The translations under genes and the position numbers were made by a program. 11,061 bases of DNA, from the NCBI GenBank assembly GCA_025456385.1, contig JALOKS010000058.1, forward strand, positions 1-11,061. The letters are read 5' to 3'. Source of the stretch: Thermoanaerobaculales bacterium (GTDB lineage Bacteria > Acidobacteriota > Thermoanaerobaculia > Thermoanaerobaculales > Sulfomarinibacteraceae). The number at the start of each line of letters is the position of its first letter. Positions within the stretch are counted from its first letter, which is position 1. Positions 5,714-11,061 of the stretch are shown here, in pieces. The notes below the pieces were generated by a model. The model did not search any database. It was not told where the DNA came from and worked only from the letters and a program-made list of their open reading frames with translations.

Positions 5714-5741
5714 TTGACAACCTCGGAAATTTGGCTATATT
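5714..5741 (+). promoter_or_regulatory. sigma70-type promoter of the second arsR (nearly leaderless)
   Basis: Perfect TTGACA (5714-5719), a 16-base spacer and TATATT (5736-5741, 5 of 6). The predicted start near 5748 leaves about 2 bases before the ATG at 5750, so the message would be leaderless or nearly so. No Shine-Dalgarno sequence is present. Confidence 0.8.
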
Positions 5742-5749
5742 GCCAAGTT
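5728..5749 (+). promoter_or_regulatory. ArsR operator 1 (TTGGC-N6-GCCAA) over the -10 box
   Basis: TTGGC (5731-5735) and GCCAA (5742-5746) flank the -10 hexamer exactly. The dyad extends to 8-bp arms with one mismatch (AATTTGGC / GCCAAGTT, 5728-5749). A bound repressor would block both polymerase and the start codon. The same half-sites recur at 6111-6126. Confidence 0.75.
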
Positions 5750-6088
5750 ATGAGCGAGCAACGGAAGCTTCAGGGTGAGACCAGGGCCCACATCGAGGCT
5801 CGAGCCAGGGTCGTCAAGGCGCTGGCCCACCCGAGCCGGCTGTTCATGGTCGACGAGCTGTCGCGCGGCGAGCGCTGCGTCTGCGAGCTCACCGAGATGG
5901 TCGGCACCGACGTGTCGACGGTGTCGAAGCACCTCGCGGTGCTCAAGAAGGCGGGCGTCGTGCTCGACGAGCGGCGCGGCCAGCAGGTGTTCTACCGGCT
6001 GCGGGTTCCCTGCATCCTGAACTTCTTCGGTTGCGTCGAGGCGGTGCTAGACGAGGTCGGGCGGCGCGAGCTGGTGCAGATCTCGTGA
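5750..6088 (+). CDS. arsR: ArsR/SmtB-family metalloid-responsive repressor (second copy)
   Basis: This 112-residue winged-helix repressor is predicted to control its own gene and the following permease operon. The core runs ALAHPSRLFMVDELSRGERCVCELTEMVG, then the recognition helix DVSTVSKHLAVLKKAG, and a wing at DERRGQQVFYRL. The inducer site has cysteines at 43 and 45 (ERCVCEL, the ELCVCDL-type motif). Additional cysteines at 88 and 95 in the C-terminal helix could form an alternative or three-coordinate site. It differs clearly from the first arsR, which lacks the C-terminal cysteine pair and carries a long tail. The frame stays open upstream to 5714, but that is inside the -35 box. The ATG at 5750 is the only start downstream of the promoter. 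Confidence 0.93.
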   Translation: MSEQRKLQGETRAHIEARARVVKALAHPSRLFMVDELSRGERCVCELTEMVGTDVSTVSKHLAVLKKAGVVLDERRGQQVFYRLRVPCILNFFGCVEAVLDEVGRRELVQIS

Positions 6089-6106
6089 CGGTCTTTTTTT
6101 TGACCG
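6089..6106 (+). terminator. small hairpin with an all-T loop after arsR
   Basis: CGGTC (6089-6093), eight T (6094-6101), GACCG (6102-6106). It starts immediately after the arsR stop. The T run is in the loop rather than after the stem, so this is not a standard terminator. The T run could still act as the U-tract of a weak 3' end. TTGACC (6100-6105) within it might serve as a -35. Confidence 0.3.
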
Positions 6107-6110
6107 AGTA

Positions 6111-6133
6111 TTGGCAAATTTGCCAAATATCAT
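6111..6133 (+). promoter_or_regulatory. ArsR operator 2 (perfect 16-bp palindrome) with -10 element before the permease operon
   Basis: TTGGCAAATTTGCCAA (6111-6126) is a perfect palindrome with the same half-sites and 6-base gap as operator 1. It is followed by TATCAT (6128-6133, 5 of 6 to TATAAT), so the palindrome fills the spacer of a promoter whose -35 is poor. This indicates that the operon has its own arsenic-responsive promoter in addition to read-through from arsR. Confidence 0.7.
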
Positions 6134-6154
6134 CGACACCGAAGCTGGAGACCC

Positions 6155-7462
6155 GTGGTGATTGACTGGAAGAACGAGTGGAAGCCTCTGGCCTGGATGG
6201 TGACCATCTTCGCGGTCTTCTTCTGGCTGCCGATCGGATGGCCGCGTTTCGACGGCGCCGTGACCGAGGCCCTGGCCCTGACCCGCTGGTACGCGCGCGA
6301 GCACGTGCTGCTGTGCCTCGTGCCGGCGTTCTTCATCGCCGGGGCGATCGCCTCGTTCGTGTCCCAGGCCGCGGTCATGAAGTACCTCGGGCCGAGGGCG
6401 CCGAAGGCCGTCGCCTACGGCGTCGCCTCGGTGAGCGGCACCATTCTCGCCGTGTGCTCGTGCACGGTGCTGCCGCTGTTCGCCGGAATCCACCAGATGG
6501 GCGCCGGCCTCGGCCCCGCGACCTCGTTCCTGTACTCGGGTCCGGCGATCAACGTCCTCGCCGTCGTGCTGACGGCGAGCGTCCTCGGCGCCAAGCTCGG
6601 CGCAGCGCGGGCGATCGGCGCGGTGCTGTTCGCGGTCGTGGTCGGCGTGCTGATGGCGCTGATCTTCCGCCGCTCGGAGCAGCAGCGCGTCGACGCCGCG
6701 ATGGCCCTACCGGAGCCCGAGGGGGTGCGGCCGCTCGGTCAGGTGGCAGCCTTTTTCGCGGCGCAGGTGGCGATCCTGGTGTTCGCCAACTGGGCGCGGC
6801 CCGACGACCCGAGCGGCCTCTGGTTCGCGATCTGGCGGGCCAAGTGGTGGCTAACCGGCGCCGGCGGCGTCGCCCTCGGCGTGATCCTGGTGCGCTGGTA
6901 CACGCTGGCGACCTGGAAGGCGGCGGCGATCGCGGCGCCGACCCTGGCGCTGGCCCTGCTGCTGCCGGAGCACCCGGAGCTCGCGTTCACCGCCGGTGTG
7001 ATCGGCCTCGCGATCGTGACCGCCCGCGACCGGGGAGAGCTCGGCGCCTGGTTCGCCTCGAGCTGGGGCTACGCCAAGCAAATCCTGCCGCTGCTGCTCG
7101 GCGGCGTGCTGATTGCCGGATTGCTGCTCGGCCGGCCCGGACACGAAGGGCTGATCCCGTCGGGGTGGGTGGCGGGCGCGGTCGGCGGCAACGGCTTCGG
7201 CGCGACCCTGTTCGCCGCGATTGCCGGCGCCCTGATGTACTTCGCCACCCTGACCGAGGTGCCGATCCTGCAGGGCCTGATCGGCGCCGGGATGGGCGCC
7301 GGCCCGTCGCTGGCGCTGCTGCTCGCGGGCCCGGCCCTGTCGCTGCCCAACATGATCGTCATCGCCAGCGTGATCGGCTGGAAGAAGACCGCCGTCTACG
7401 TCGGCCTGGTGGTGGTGATGGCCACCGTCACCGGCATGGTTTACGGAACGTTCATCGCCTAG
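6155..7462 (+). CDS. ArsP-type permease (DUF318/PF03773 family), likely organoarsenical or metal efflux
   Basis: This 435-residue membrane protein has about 10-11 hydrophobic segments. It carries the family signature AVCSCTVLPLFAGIHQMGAGLGPATSFLYSGPAIN (cysteines at 101 and 103, GPAIN at 129-133). A second, similar half has FATLTEVPILQGLIGAGMGAGPSLALLLAGPALSLPN. Characterised members include ArsP, which exports trivalent methyl- and aromatic arsenicals. Others in the family are linked to Cu/Zn, and the family often sits beside a mini-thioredoxin, as here. Tandem GTG codons at 6155 and 6158 are both possible starts; GGAG at 6147-6150 is better spaced for 6158. It lies just downstream of operator 2, and its TAG overlaps the AGGAGG of the next gene. 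The substrate is inferred from neighbours, not shown. Confidence 0.85.
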   Translation: MVIDWKNEWKPLAWMVTIFAVFFWLPIGWPRFDGAVTEALALTRWYAREHVLLCLVPAFFIAGAIASFVSQAAVMKYLGPRAPKAVAYGVASVSGTILAVCSCTVLPLFAGIHQMGAGLGPATSFLYSGPAINVLAVVLTASVLGAKLGAARAIGAVLFAVVVGVLMALIFRRSEQQRVDAAMALPEPEGVRPLGQVAAFFAAQVAILVFANWARPDDPSGLWFAIWRAKWWLTGAGGVALGVILVRWYTLATWKAAAIAAPTLALALLLPEHPELAFTAGVIGLAIVTARDRGELGAWFASSWGYAKQILPLLLGGVLIAGLLLGRPGHEGLIPSGWVAGAVGGNGFGATLFAAIAGALMYFATLTEVPILQGLIGAGMGAGPSLALLLAGPALSLPNMIVIASVIGWKKTAVYVGLVVVMATVTGMVYGTFIA

Positions 7463-7472
7463 GAGGATCGTC

Positions 7473-7718
7473 GTGAAAAAGCTCATCATCCTCGGTCCCG
7501 GCTGCCCGCGCTGCGAGCGGCTAGCGACAACGGCCAAGCAGGCCGCAGACCAGCTCGGAATCGAGTACGAGCTGGAGAAAATCAGCGACATCAAGCGCTT
7601 CATCGACTTCGGCCTGATGATGACGCCGGGTCTGGTCGTCGATGGCAAGCTCAGAGTCCAGGGCAACGTCCCGTCCCTCGACAAGGTCAAGACAATGTTG
7701 ACGGACGGTGCGGCATGA
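7473..7718 (+). CDS. arsE: mini-thioredoxin of the TM0996/MTH895 type, ArsE-like
   Basis: This 81-residue cytosolic thioredoxin-fold protein has a redox motif GPGCPRCERL (CPRC at residues 11-14) after the first strand. The cis-proline loop MTPGLVVDGKLRVQG comes after a shortened helix-strand segment. This is the minimal fold of the redox-active-disulfide family. In Shewanella arsEFG the corresponding protein is reported to work with ArsF in reducing nitroaromatic arsenicals before ArsG exports the amino product (from memory). GTG at 7473 follows AGGAGG (7461-7466) by 6 bases. The stop overlaps the next ATG (ATGA). Biochemically it is probably an electron carrier. The ars role is inferred from neighbours. 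Confidence 0.85.
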   Translation: MKKLIILGPGCPRCERLATTAKQAADQLGIEYELEKISDIKRFIDFGLMMTPGLVVDGKLRVQGNVPSLDKVKTMLTDGAA

Positions 7719-8170
7719 GCCGGCGCCCGAATCTCGCCACGCCCCTCCTGATGGCCTGCCTCCTGGTCGCCCTCGGGACCGCGGGCGCGGTAGCCGCCGC
7801 TGACGGGACGGCGCCCGCTCCGGCCGCTGTGACCGACGGGGTGGTCGTCTTCTACTTCCACGGTAACGTCCGCTGCGCGACCTGCCGCACCATCGAGAGC
7901 TACGCCCACGACGCCGTTCGTACCGGCTTCGCCGACGAGCTCGACGACGGCGTCCTCAGCTGGCGGGTGGTCAACGTGGACGAGCCGGCGAACAAGCACT
8001 ACGTGGAGGACTTCCGGCTCGTCACCCGGTCGGTGGTGCTGGCCGAGGTCCGCAACGGCACCGTGGTCCGGTTTGAGAACCTCGACAAGGTCTGGCAGCT
8101 GGTGCGGAATCAGGCCGACTTCGTCAGCTACGTCCAGAGCGAGACGCGCGAGTTCCTCGGGGCGGGCTGA
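7715..8170 (+). CDS. arsF: secreted thioredoxin-like protein, ArsF-like
   Basis: This 151-residue protein has an N-terminal signal sequence (basic RR at 3-4, hydrophobic core about 9-25, possible cleavage after AVA near residue 27). It is therefore expected in the periplasm or tethered. The mature part is thioredoxin-like: VVVFYFHGNVRCATCRTIESYA with CATC at 54-57, then WRVVNVDEPANKHYVEDF, and RSVVLAEVRNGTVVRFENLDKVW. Many ars operons carry proteins of this type, named as the ArsF subunit of a nitroaromatic-arsenical reductase. No flavin-binding motif typical of true nitroreductases is visible, so disulfide/thiol chemistry is the more direct reading. It overlaps the preceding gene by 4 bases and the next by 1 (TGATG), so the three are translationally coupled. 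Confidence 0.85.
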   Translation: MSRRPNLATPLLMACLLVALGTAGAVAAADGTAPAPAAVTDGVVVFYFHGNVRCATCRTIESYAHDAVRTGFADELDDGVLSWRVVNVDEPANKHYVEDFRLVTRSVVLAEVRNGTVVRFENLDKVWQLVRNQADFVSYVQSETREFLGAG

Positions 8171-8859
8171 TGGACCCGCTCTGGCTCGGGCTGGGCTCGG
8201 CCCTGTGGCTCGGGGTCCTGACCTCGATCAGCCCCTGCCCGCTGGCCACCAACATCGCCGCCGTCTCGTACGTCGGCCGCCAGGTCGGCAGCGCCCGCGC
8301 CACCCTCGCCTCGGGCGTTCTGTACACGCTCGGACGGACCCTGGCGTACGTCGCGCTCGGCGCCGCGGCGGTGTGGTCGCTGATGTCCCTGGTCGCGGTG
8401 TCGAGCTTTCTCCAGGGGACCTTTCCGAGGCTCATTGGACCGCTTCTCATCGTGCTCGGGCTGCTGCTGCTCGGCGTCGTCAAGCTGAACCTCCCCGGTC
8501 TCGGTTTCAGCGACCGTCTCAAGCGATGGGTCGACAGCTCGGGCATCTGGGGCGCCGGGCTGCTCGGCATCGTTTTCGCGCTGTCGTTCTGCCCGGTGTC
8601 GGCGGGGTTGTTCTTTGGCGGCCTGGTGCCGCTGGCGACCGAGCACGGCTCGCCCCTGCTGCTGCCCGCGGCCTTCGGCGTTGGGACCGCGCTGCCGGTG
8701 GCGGTCTTCGCGGTGCTGCTCGCCGCGGGCGTCGGCTGGCTCGGCTCGGCCCTCGACAGGGTGCAGGCGGTGGAGCGCTGGGCTCGACCGGCGACCGCGG
8801 TCGTGCTCATCGCAGTCGGCGTCTACGAGACGCTGCGCTCGACCTTCTACCTGATCTGA
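8170..8859 (+). CDS. arsG: ArsG-like / CcdA-DsbD-like membrane protein
   Basis: This 229-residue protein has six hydrophobic segments in two similar halves. Each half has a proline-cysteine-proline motif near its start: SISPCPLATN (C23) and ALSFCPVSAGL (C141). That paired-cysteine layout is the hallmark of the CcdA/DsbD membrane domain, which carries reducing equivalents from cytosolic thioredoxin to the periplasm. In arsEFG operons the homologue is described as an efflux permease for trivalent aminoaromatic arsenicals. The sequence is compatible with either role. A CPRC cytosolic carrier and a CATC periplasmic partner lie directly upstream, so an electron-relay role deserves weight. It starts with ATG overlapping the arsF stop by one base. 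Confidence 0.85.
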   Translation: MDPLWLGLGSALWLGVLTSISPCPLATNIAAVSYVGRQVGSARATLASGVLYTLGRTLAYVALGAAAVWSLMSLVAVSSFLQGTFPRLIGPLLIVLGLLLLGVVKLNLPGLGFSDRLKRWVDSSGIWGAGLLGIVFALSFCPVSAGLFFGGLVPLATEHGSPLLLPAAFGVGTALPVAVFAVLLAAGVGWLGSALDRVQAVERWARPATAVVLIAVGVYETLRSTFYLI

Positions 8860-8884
8860 CGACATGACCGGAGGGAGCACGACG

Positions 8885-10093
8885 ATGACCCAACGAGACG
8901 GAAACGGCTGGAAGCTCCACGCGCTGGCGTGGCTCGTGGTGCTGGCGGCGATCACGGCGTACGCGGCGGCGACGAGGTCCTGGTTCCTGACCGCGGCGCC
9001 GGTCGGCTTCCTGTTCGGCTTCTTCCTCCAGAAGGGCGACCTGTGCGGCTCGTCGGCGATGAGCGAGGTGCTCGTGTTTCGCGACGCCCGGAAGCTGGCG
9101 GGGGTGTGGGTGGCGATCGCCGTGTCGATGGTCGGCTTCGCGGTCATCGCCGAGCTCGGTTGGGTGGCGCTCATGCCAAAGCCGCTGATATGGGCGAGCG
9201 CGCTCGTCGGTGGTGCGATCTTCGGCGCCGGCACCGTGCTTGCCGGCGGCTGCATCTCGGGCTGCCTGTACAAGGCCGGCGCCGGCAACCTCAACTCGAT
9301 GGCGGCCCTGATCGGCATGCCGCTCGGCATTGCGATCGTCGAGCACGGGCCGCTCAACCGGATGCACCTGTCGCTCAAGGGCCAGGTCATCCCGGCCGCG
9401 GACGGTGGTCCGGTGACGCTGTCGTCCCTGACCGGGATACCCTACTGGCTGCTGGCGCTCCTCATCGCGGGCGCCACCCTCGCCGTCGCCTGGCGCCTGC
9501 GGCGGCCACGGACTCCGGGCAGCGGCCACGGCGCCTCCGATGAGCGGCCCTTCCTCGCCCGGCCCTGGCGGCCCTGGCAGGCCGGCATCGCCATCGGCCT
9601 GTTGGCCGTTCCCGGTTTCCTGTCCGCGGTGGCGAGCGGGCGCAGCTACCCCCTCGGGGTGACCCACGGCGTGCTCCAGGCCTACGAGCTGGTCACCGAC
9701 GACGTCAAGGTCGTCACCGGCCGGCCCGCACCGGCGACACAGGAGGCGGCGCCGACGCCGGCGCCGCGGCGCAAGGTCAGCGGCTGGCTGATGCTGCTGG
9801 TGGTCGCGATGATCCCCGGCGCCTGGGCGGCCGCGCGGATGTCCGGCCAGGCCAGACTGCTGCCCAAGCCGCCGGACGAGATCGTGATCGCCTTCCTCGG
9901 CGGCATCCTGGTCGGCGTCGGCGCCGCCTTCGCCACCGGCTGCGTGGTCGGCAACATCCTCTCGGGCTGGGCCCTGATGAGCGTCGGCATGTTTCTGTTC
10001 GGCGTCGTCACCCTGCTCGCCAACTGGGCGACGGCCGCCGTCTACCTGATTGGGGGACCGGCGGTCGCGGCCAGGAGAAACCACATCGGGTGA
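8885..10093 (+). CDS. YeeE/YedE-family sulfur-compound transporter (Sulf_transp, PF04143)
   Basis: This 402-residue polytopic membrane protein has two related halves. Each has the family's conserved glycine/cysteine motif: GTVLAGGCISGCLYKAGAGNLNSM (C123, C127) and GAAFATGCVVGNILSGWALMS (C353). GFFLQKGDLCGSSAMSE (C54) lies near the N-terminus. YeeE homologues import thiosulfate, passing the ion along conserved cysteines; others serve selenium or sulfide-type substrates. An ATG at 8864 in frame has no ribosome binding site. ATG at 8885 has GGAGG (8870-8874) 10 bases ahead and is preferred. The gene follows arsG by 25 bases on the same strand, so it is probably the last gene of the operon. A linker (about 210-285) between the halves is proline/basic-rich. 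The substrate in this operon is unknown. Confidence 0.85.
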   Translation: MTQRDGNGWKLHALAWLVVLAAITAYAAATRSWFLTAAPVGFLFGFFLQKGDLCGSSAMSEVLVFRDARKLAGVWVAIAVSMVGFAVIAELGWVALMPKPLIWASALVGGAIFGAGTVLAGGCISGCLYKAGAGNLNSMAALIGMPLGIAIVEHGPLNRMHLSLKGQVIPAADGGPVTLSSLTGIPYWLLALLIAGATLAVAWRLRRPRTPGSGHGASDERPFLARPWRPWQAGIAIGLLAVPGFLSAVASGRSYPLGVTHGVLQAYELVTDDVKVVTGRPAPATQEAAPTPAPRRKVSGWLMLLVVAMIPGAWAAARMSGQARLLPKPPDEIVIAFLGGILVGVGAAFATGCVVGNILSGWALMSVGMFLFGVVTLLANWATAAVYLIGGPAVAARRNHIG

Positions 10094-10113
10094 GACGAGA
10101 ACGATCATCGCCC

Positions 10114-10175
10114 GTGCTCGTTGTCCGCCGCCCGCCAGCGCCGCCCTCGTCGGACGAGGGCATGCGTACGAGCAC
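10114..10175 (+). terminator. nested stem-loops after the operon, possible 3' end structure
   Basis: An outer 8-bp stem, GTGCTCGT (10114-10121) with ACGAGCAC (10168-10175), encloses a strong inner dyad, GCCCTCGTC (10143-10151) with GACGAGGGC (10153-10161). It lies 20 bases after the YeeE stop codon. There is no U run, so it may act as a 3' stabiliser or a Rho-assisted end. Confidence 0.4.
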
Positions 10176-10223
10176 CGGCGCCCGTGGCCCGGGGGGACGA
10201 TCGTCGCGGGCGACGCGTGGGGT

Positions 10224-10252
10224 TTGACCGGTGCCGTCCGGGGGTGGACAAT
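10224..10252 (+). promoter_or_regulatory. predicted promoter of the thioesterase gene
   Basis: TTGACC (10224-10229, 5 of 6), a 17-base spacer and GACAAT (10247-10252, 4 of 6). The predicted start near 10259 coincides with the GTG at 10260, implying a leaderless message. Confidence 0.5.
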
Positions 10253-10259
10253 CCGAGCC

Positions 10260-10727
10260 GTGCAGGCCTCCGACCGAGCTCCAGCTCTCTCCGGGTTCCC
10301 GGTGACGCGCATGGTCGAGGTGCGCTTCGTCGACGTCGACGCAATGGGGCACGTCAACAACGCGAACTACGCCACCTACTTTGAGGAGGGGCGGGTCGCC
10401 TACATCCGAAGAGCCCTGCCGGGGAGGTTCTCCGACCGCGACCTCGGCGCGACTTTTCCCTTCATCCTGCTCGACCTCCACTGCCGGTTCCTGTCGCCGG
10501 TTCGGGTGGCCGAGGTGCTCGAGGTGGGCGTCCGGCTGTCCCGGCTGGGCTGTAAGAGCTTCGACTTCGAGTACCTGGTCGTCGCGCAGGCCGACGGGCG
10601 GGCGGTGGCCACCGGCCGGTCGACCCAGGTCTACTACAACTACGCCGAGGACCGCACCGAGCCGGTTCCGGACGAGCTTCGCGAGGCATTTGCCCGGATC
10701 GAGGGCGGCCGGACGCCCAACTCGTGA
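10260..10727 (+). CDS. acyl-CoA thioesterase, 4-hydroxybenzoyl-CoA thioesterase (hotdog) family
   Basis: This 155-residue cytosolic hotdog-fold enzyme is predicted to hydrolyse acyl-CoA thioesters. VRFVDVDAMGHVNNANYATYFEEGRVAYIR (about 21-50) holds the catalytic aspartate (D27, in DAMGH) and the following NNANY helix start, as in YbgC/FadM relatives. The strands LDLHCRFLSPVRVAEVLEVGVRLSRLG and SFDFEYLVVAQADGRAVATGRSTQVYYN complete the fold. The start is uncertain. The frame is open to 10050 inside the YeeE gene, but family similarity begins near 10311. GTG at 10260 is preferred because it matches the predicted leaderless transcript; GTG 10302 and ATG 10311 are alternatives, and none has a clear ribosome binding site. 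Its metabolism seems unrelated to the upstream operon, and the acyl substrate is unknown. Confidence 0.88.
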   Translation: MQASDRAPALSGFPVTRMVEVRFVDVDAMGHVNNANYATYFEEGRVAYIRRALPGRFSDRDLGATFPFILLDLHCRFLSPVRVAEVLEVGVRLSRLGCKSFDFEYLVVAQADGRAVATGRSTQVYYNYAEDRTEPVPDELREAFARIEGGRTPNS

Positions 10728-11061
10728 GGGCGCCGACCGCGGCGGCCGTTCATCCCTGAGCCGTCGTTCCAGACCCGTCGTCCCGACCTTTCGCTGCCCT
10801 CGGGCGGGACGGCTCGGTCCGATCCGGCGGTCCCCGGGAGGGTCCCGTAGTGGACGCCGGGGCCGCCACCGGTGGAGTTTACGGCTCGTGGGGCCGGTGT
10901 GCCGCTTTACAGGACCGGGGCGGATCGCGGCCTCGACCGCGACGAGCGCGTCGACGGGGACTGCGCCGGGGTCAGTGAGCAGGGTGTTCGACACGTCGAG
11001 CCGGTCAACCGAGCTCCACCGAGCCGCGGGTTCCGTGAAAGAAGACCAGGCGGTCGAGGTT
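10728..11061. other. 3' flank without a secure gene
   Basis: Thirty bases after the thioesterase stop, GAGCCGTC (10758-10765) can pair with GACGGCTC (10808-10815). A competing stem, CGTCCCG (10779-10785) with CGGGACG (10805-10811), shares bases with it; either could end the transcript. From about 10900 to the window end, one minus-strand frame has strongly G/C-biased third positions (for example DRLDVSNTLLTDPGAVPVDA around 10950-11005). It may be the end of a gene entering from the right. Another minus frame stops at 11005 (...VFFHGTRGSVELG). I recognise neither. Confidence 0.35.

Noticed and set aside
5714..5749. N-terminal extension of the second arsR from a TTG at 5714
   Set aside because: The TTG is part of the -35 hexamer, upstream of the predicted transcript start.
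10050..10259. Upstream extension of the thioesterase into the YeeE gene
   Set aside because: The added 70 residues overlap YeeE, cross the inverted repeats and show no hotdog-fold similarity.
8807..10360. 517-codon minus-strand frame opposite the YeeE gene
   Set aside because: Arginine/glycine/proline-rich shadow; the plus strand encodes a clear membrane protein with family motifs.
1..11061. CRISPR array, tRNA or rRNA gene, insertion sequence
   Set aside because: No regularly spaced repeats, no cloverleaf or rRNA segments and no transposase were seen on either strand.

Overview
The window is uniformly GC-rich, with strongly G/C-biased third codon positions, and most genes are packed into short operons. 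This suggests a high-GC free-living bacterium. An Acidobacteriota-like or deltaproteobacterium-like environmental lineage fits the gene set and the GTCATCCCGAGCGA...-type dispersed repeat, but the sequence alone does not fix the taxonomy. The theme is metal, metalloid and ion homeostasis.

Layout: (1) 1-210, the 3' end of a MazF/PemK-like toxin gene, then a short non-coding stretch with a dispersed-type repeat, and a small cysteine-containing protein on the minus strand (484-678). (2) A minus-strand arsenite operon, arsR-acr3 (2446 down to 936), with a near-consensus promoter and a 4-bp ATGA gene overlap. (3) Divergent from it, a plus-strand CPA2-type cation/proton antiporter (2650-3858). Its ~120-nt leader is highly structured and can hide the ribosome binding site by mutually exclusive pairings. 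(4) mgtE (4142-5467), a Mg2+ channel/transporter. Its leader holds two short reading frames. The first encodes an acidic/proline peptide resembling enterobacterial MgtL. The second overlaps the mgtE start codon and runs through a hairpin that masks the mgtE ribosome binding site. (5) A second arsR (5750-6088), followed by an operon of ArsP-type permease, a CPRC mini-thioredoxin (ArsE-like), a secreted CATC thioredoxin-like protein (ArsF-like), a CcdA/DsbD-like membrane protein (ArsG-like) and a YeeE/YedE-type sulfur transporter (6155-10093). The two TTGGC-N6-GCCAA palindromes, at the arsR start and before the permease, look like the operators of this regulon. (6) A 4HBT acyl-CoA thioesterase (10260-10727), probably on its own leaderless transcript, and a 3' flank with no secure gene.

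Together these suggest two independently controlled arsenic modules: inorganic As(III) export by Acr3, and an organoarsenical or redox module of the ArsEFG type. They flank two cation transporters whose mRNA leaders look like ion-sensing devices. The most novel candidates are the mgtE dual-uORF leader, the antiporter leader switch, and the ArsEFG-plus-YeeE operon read as a split DsbD-like electron relay.
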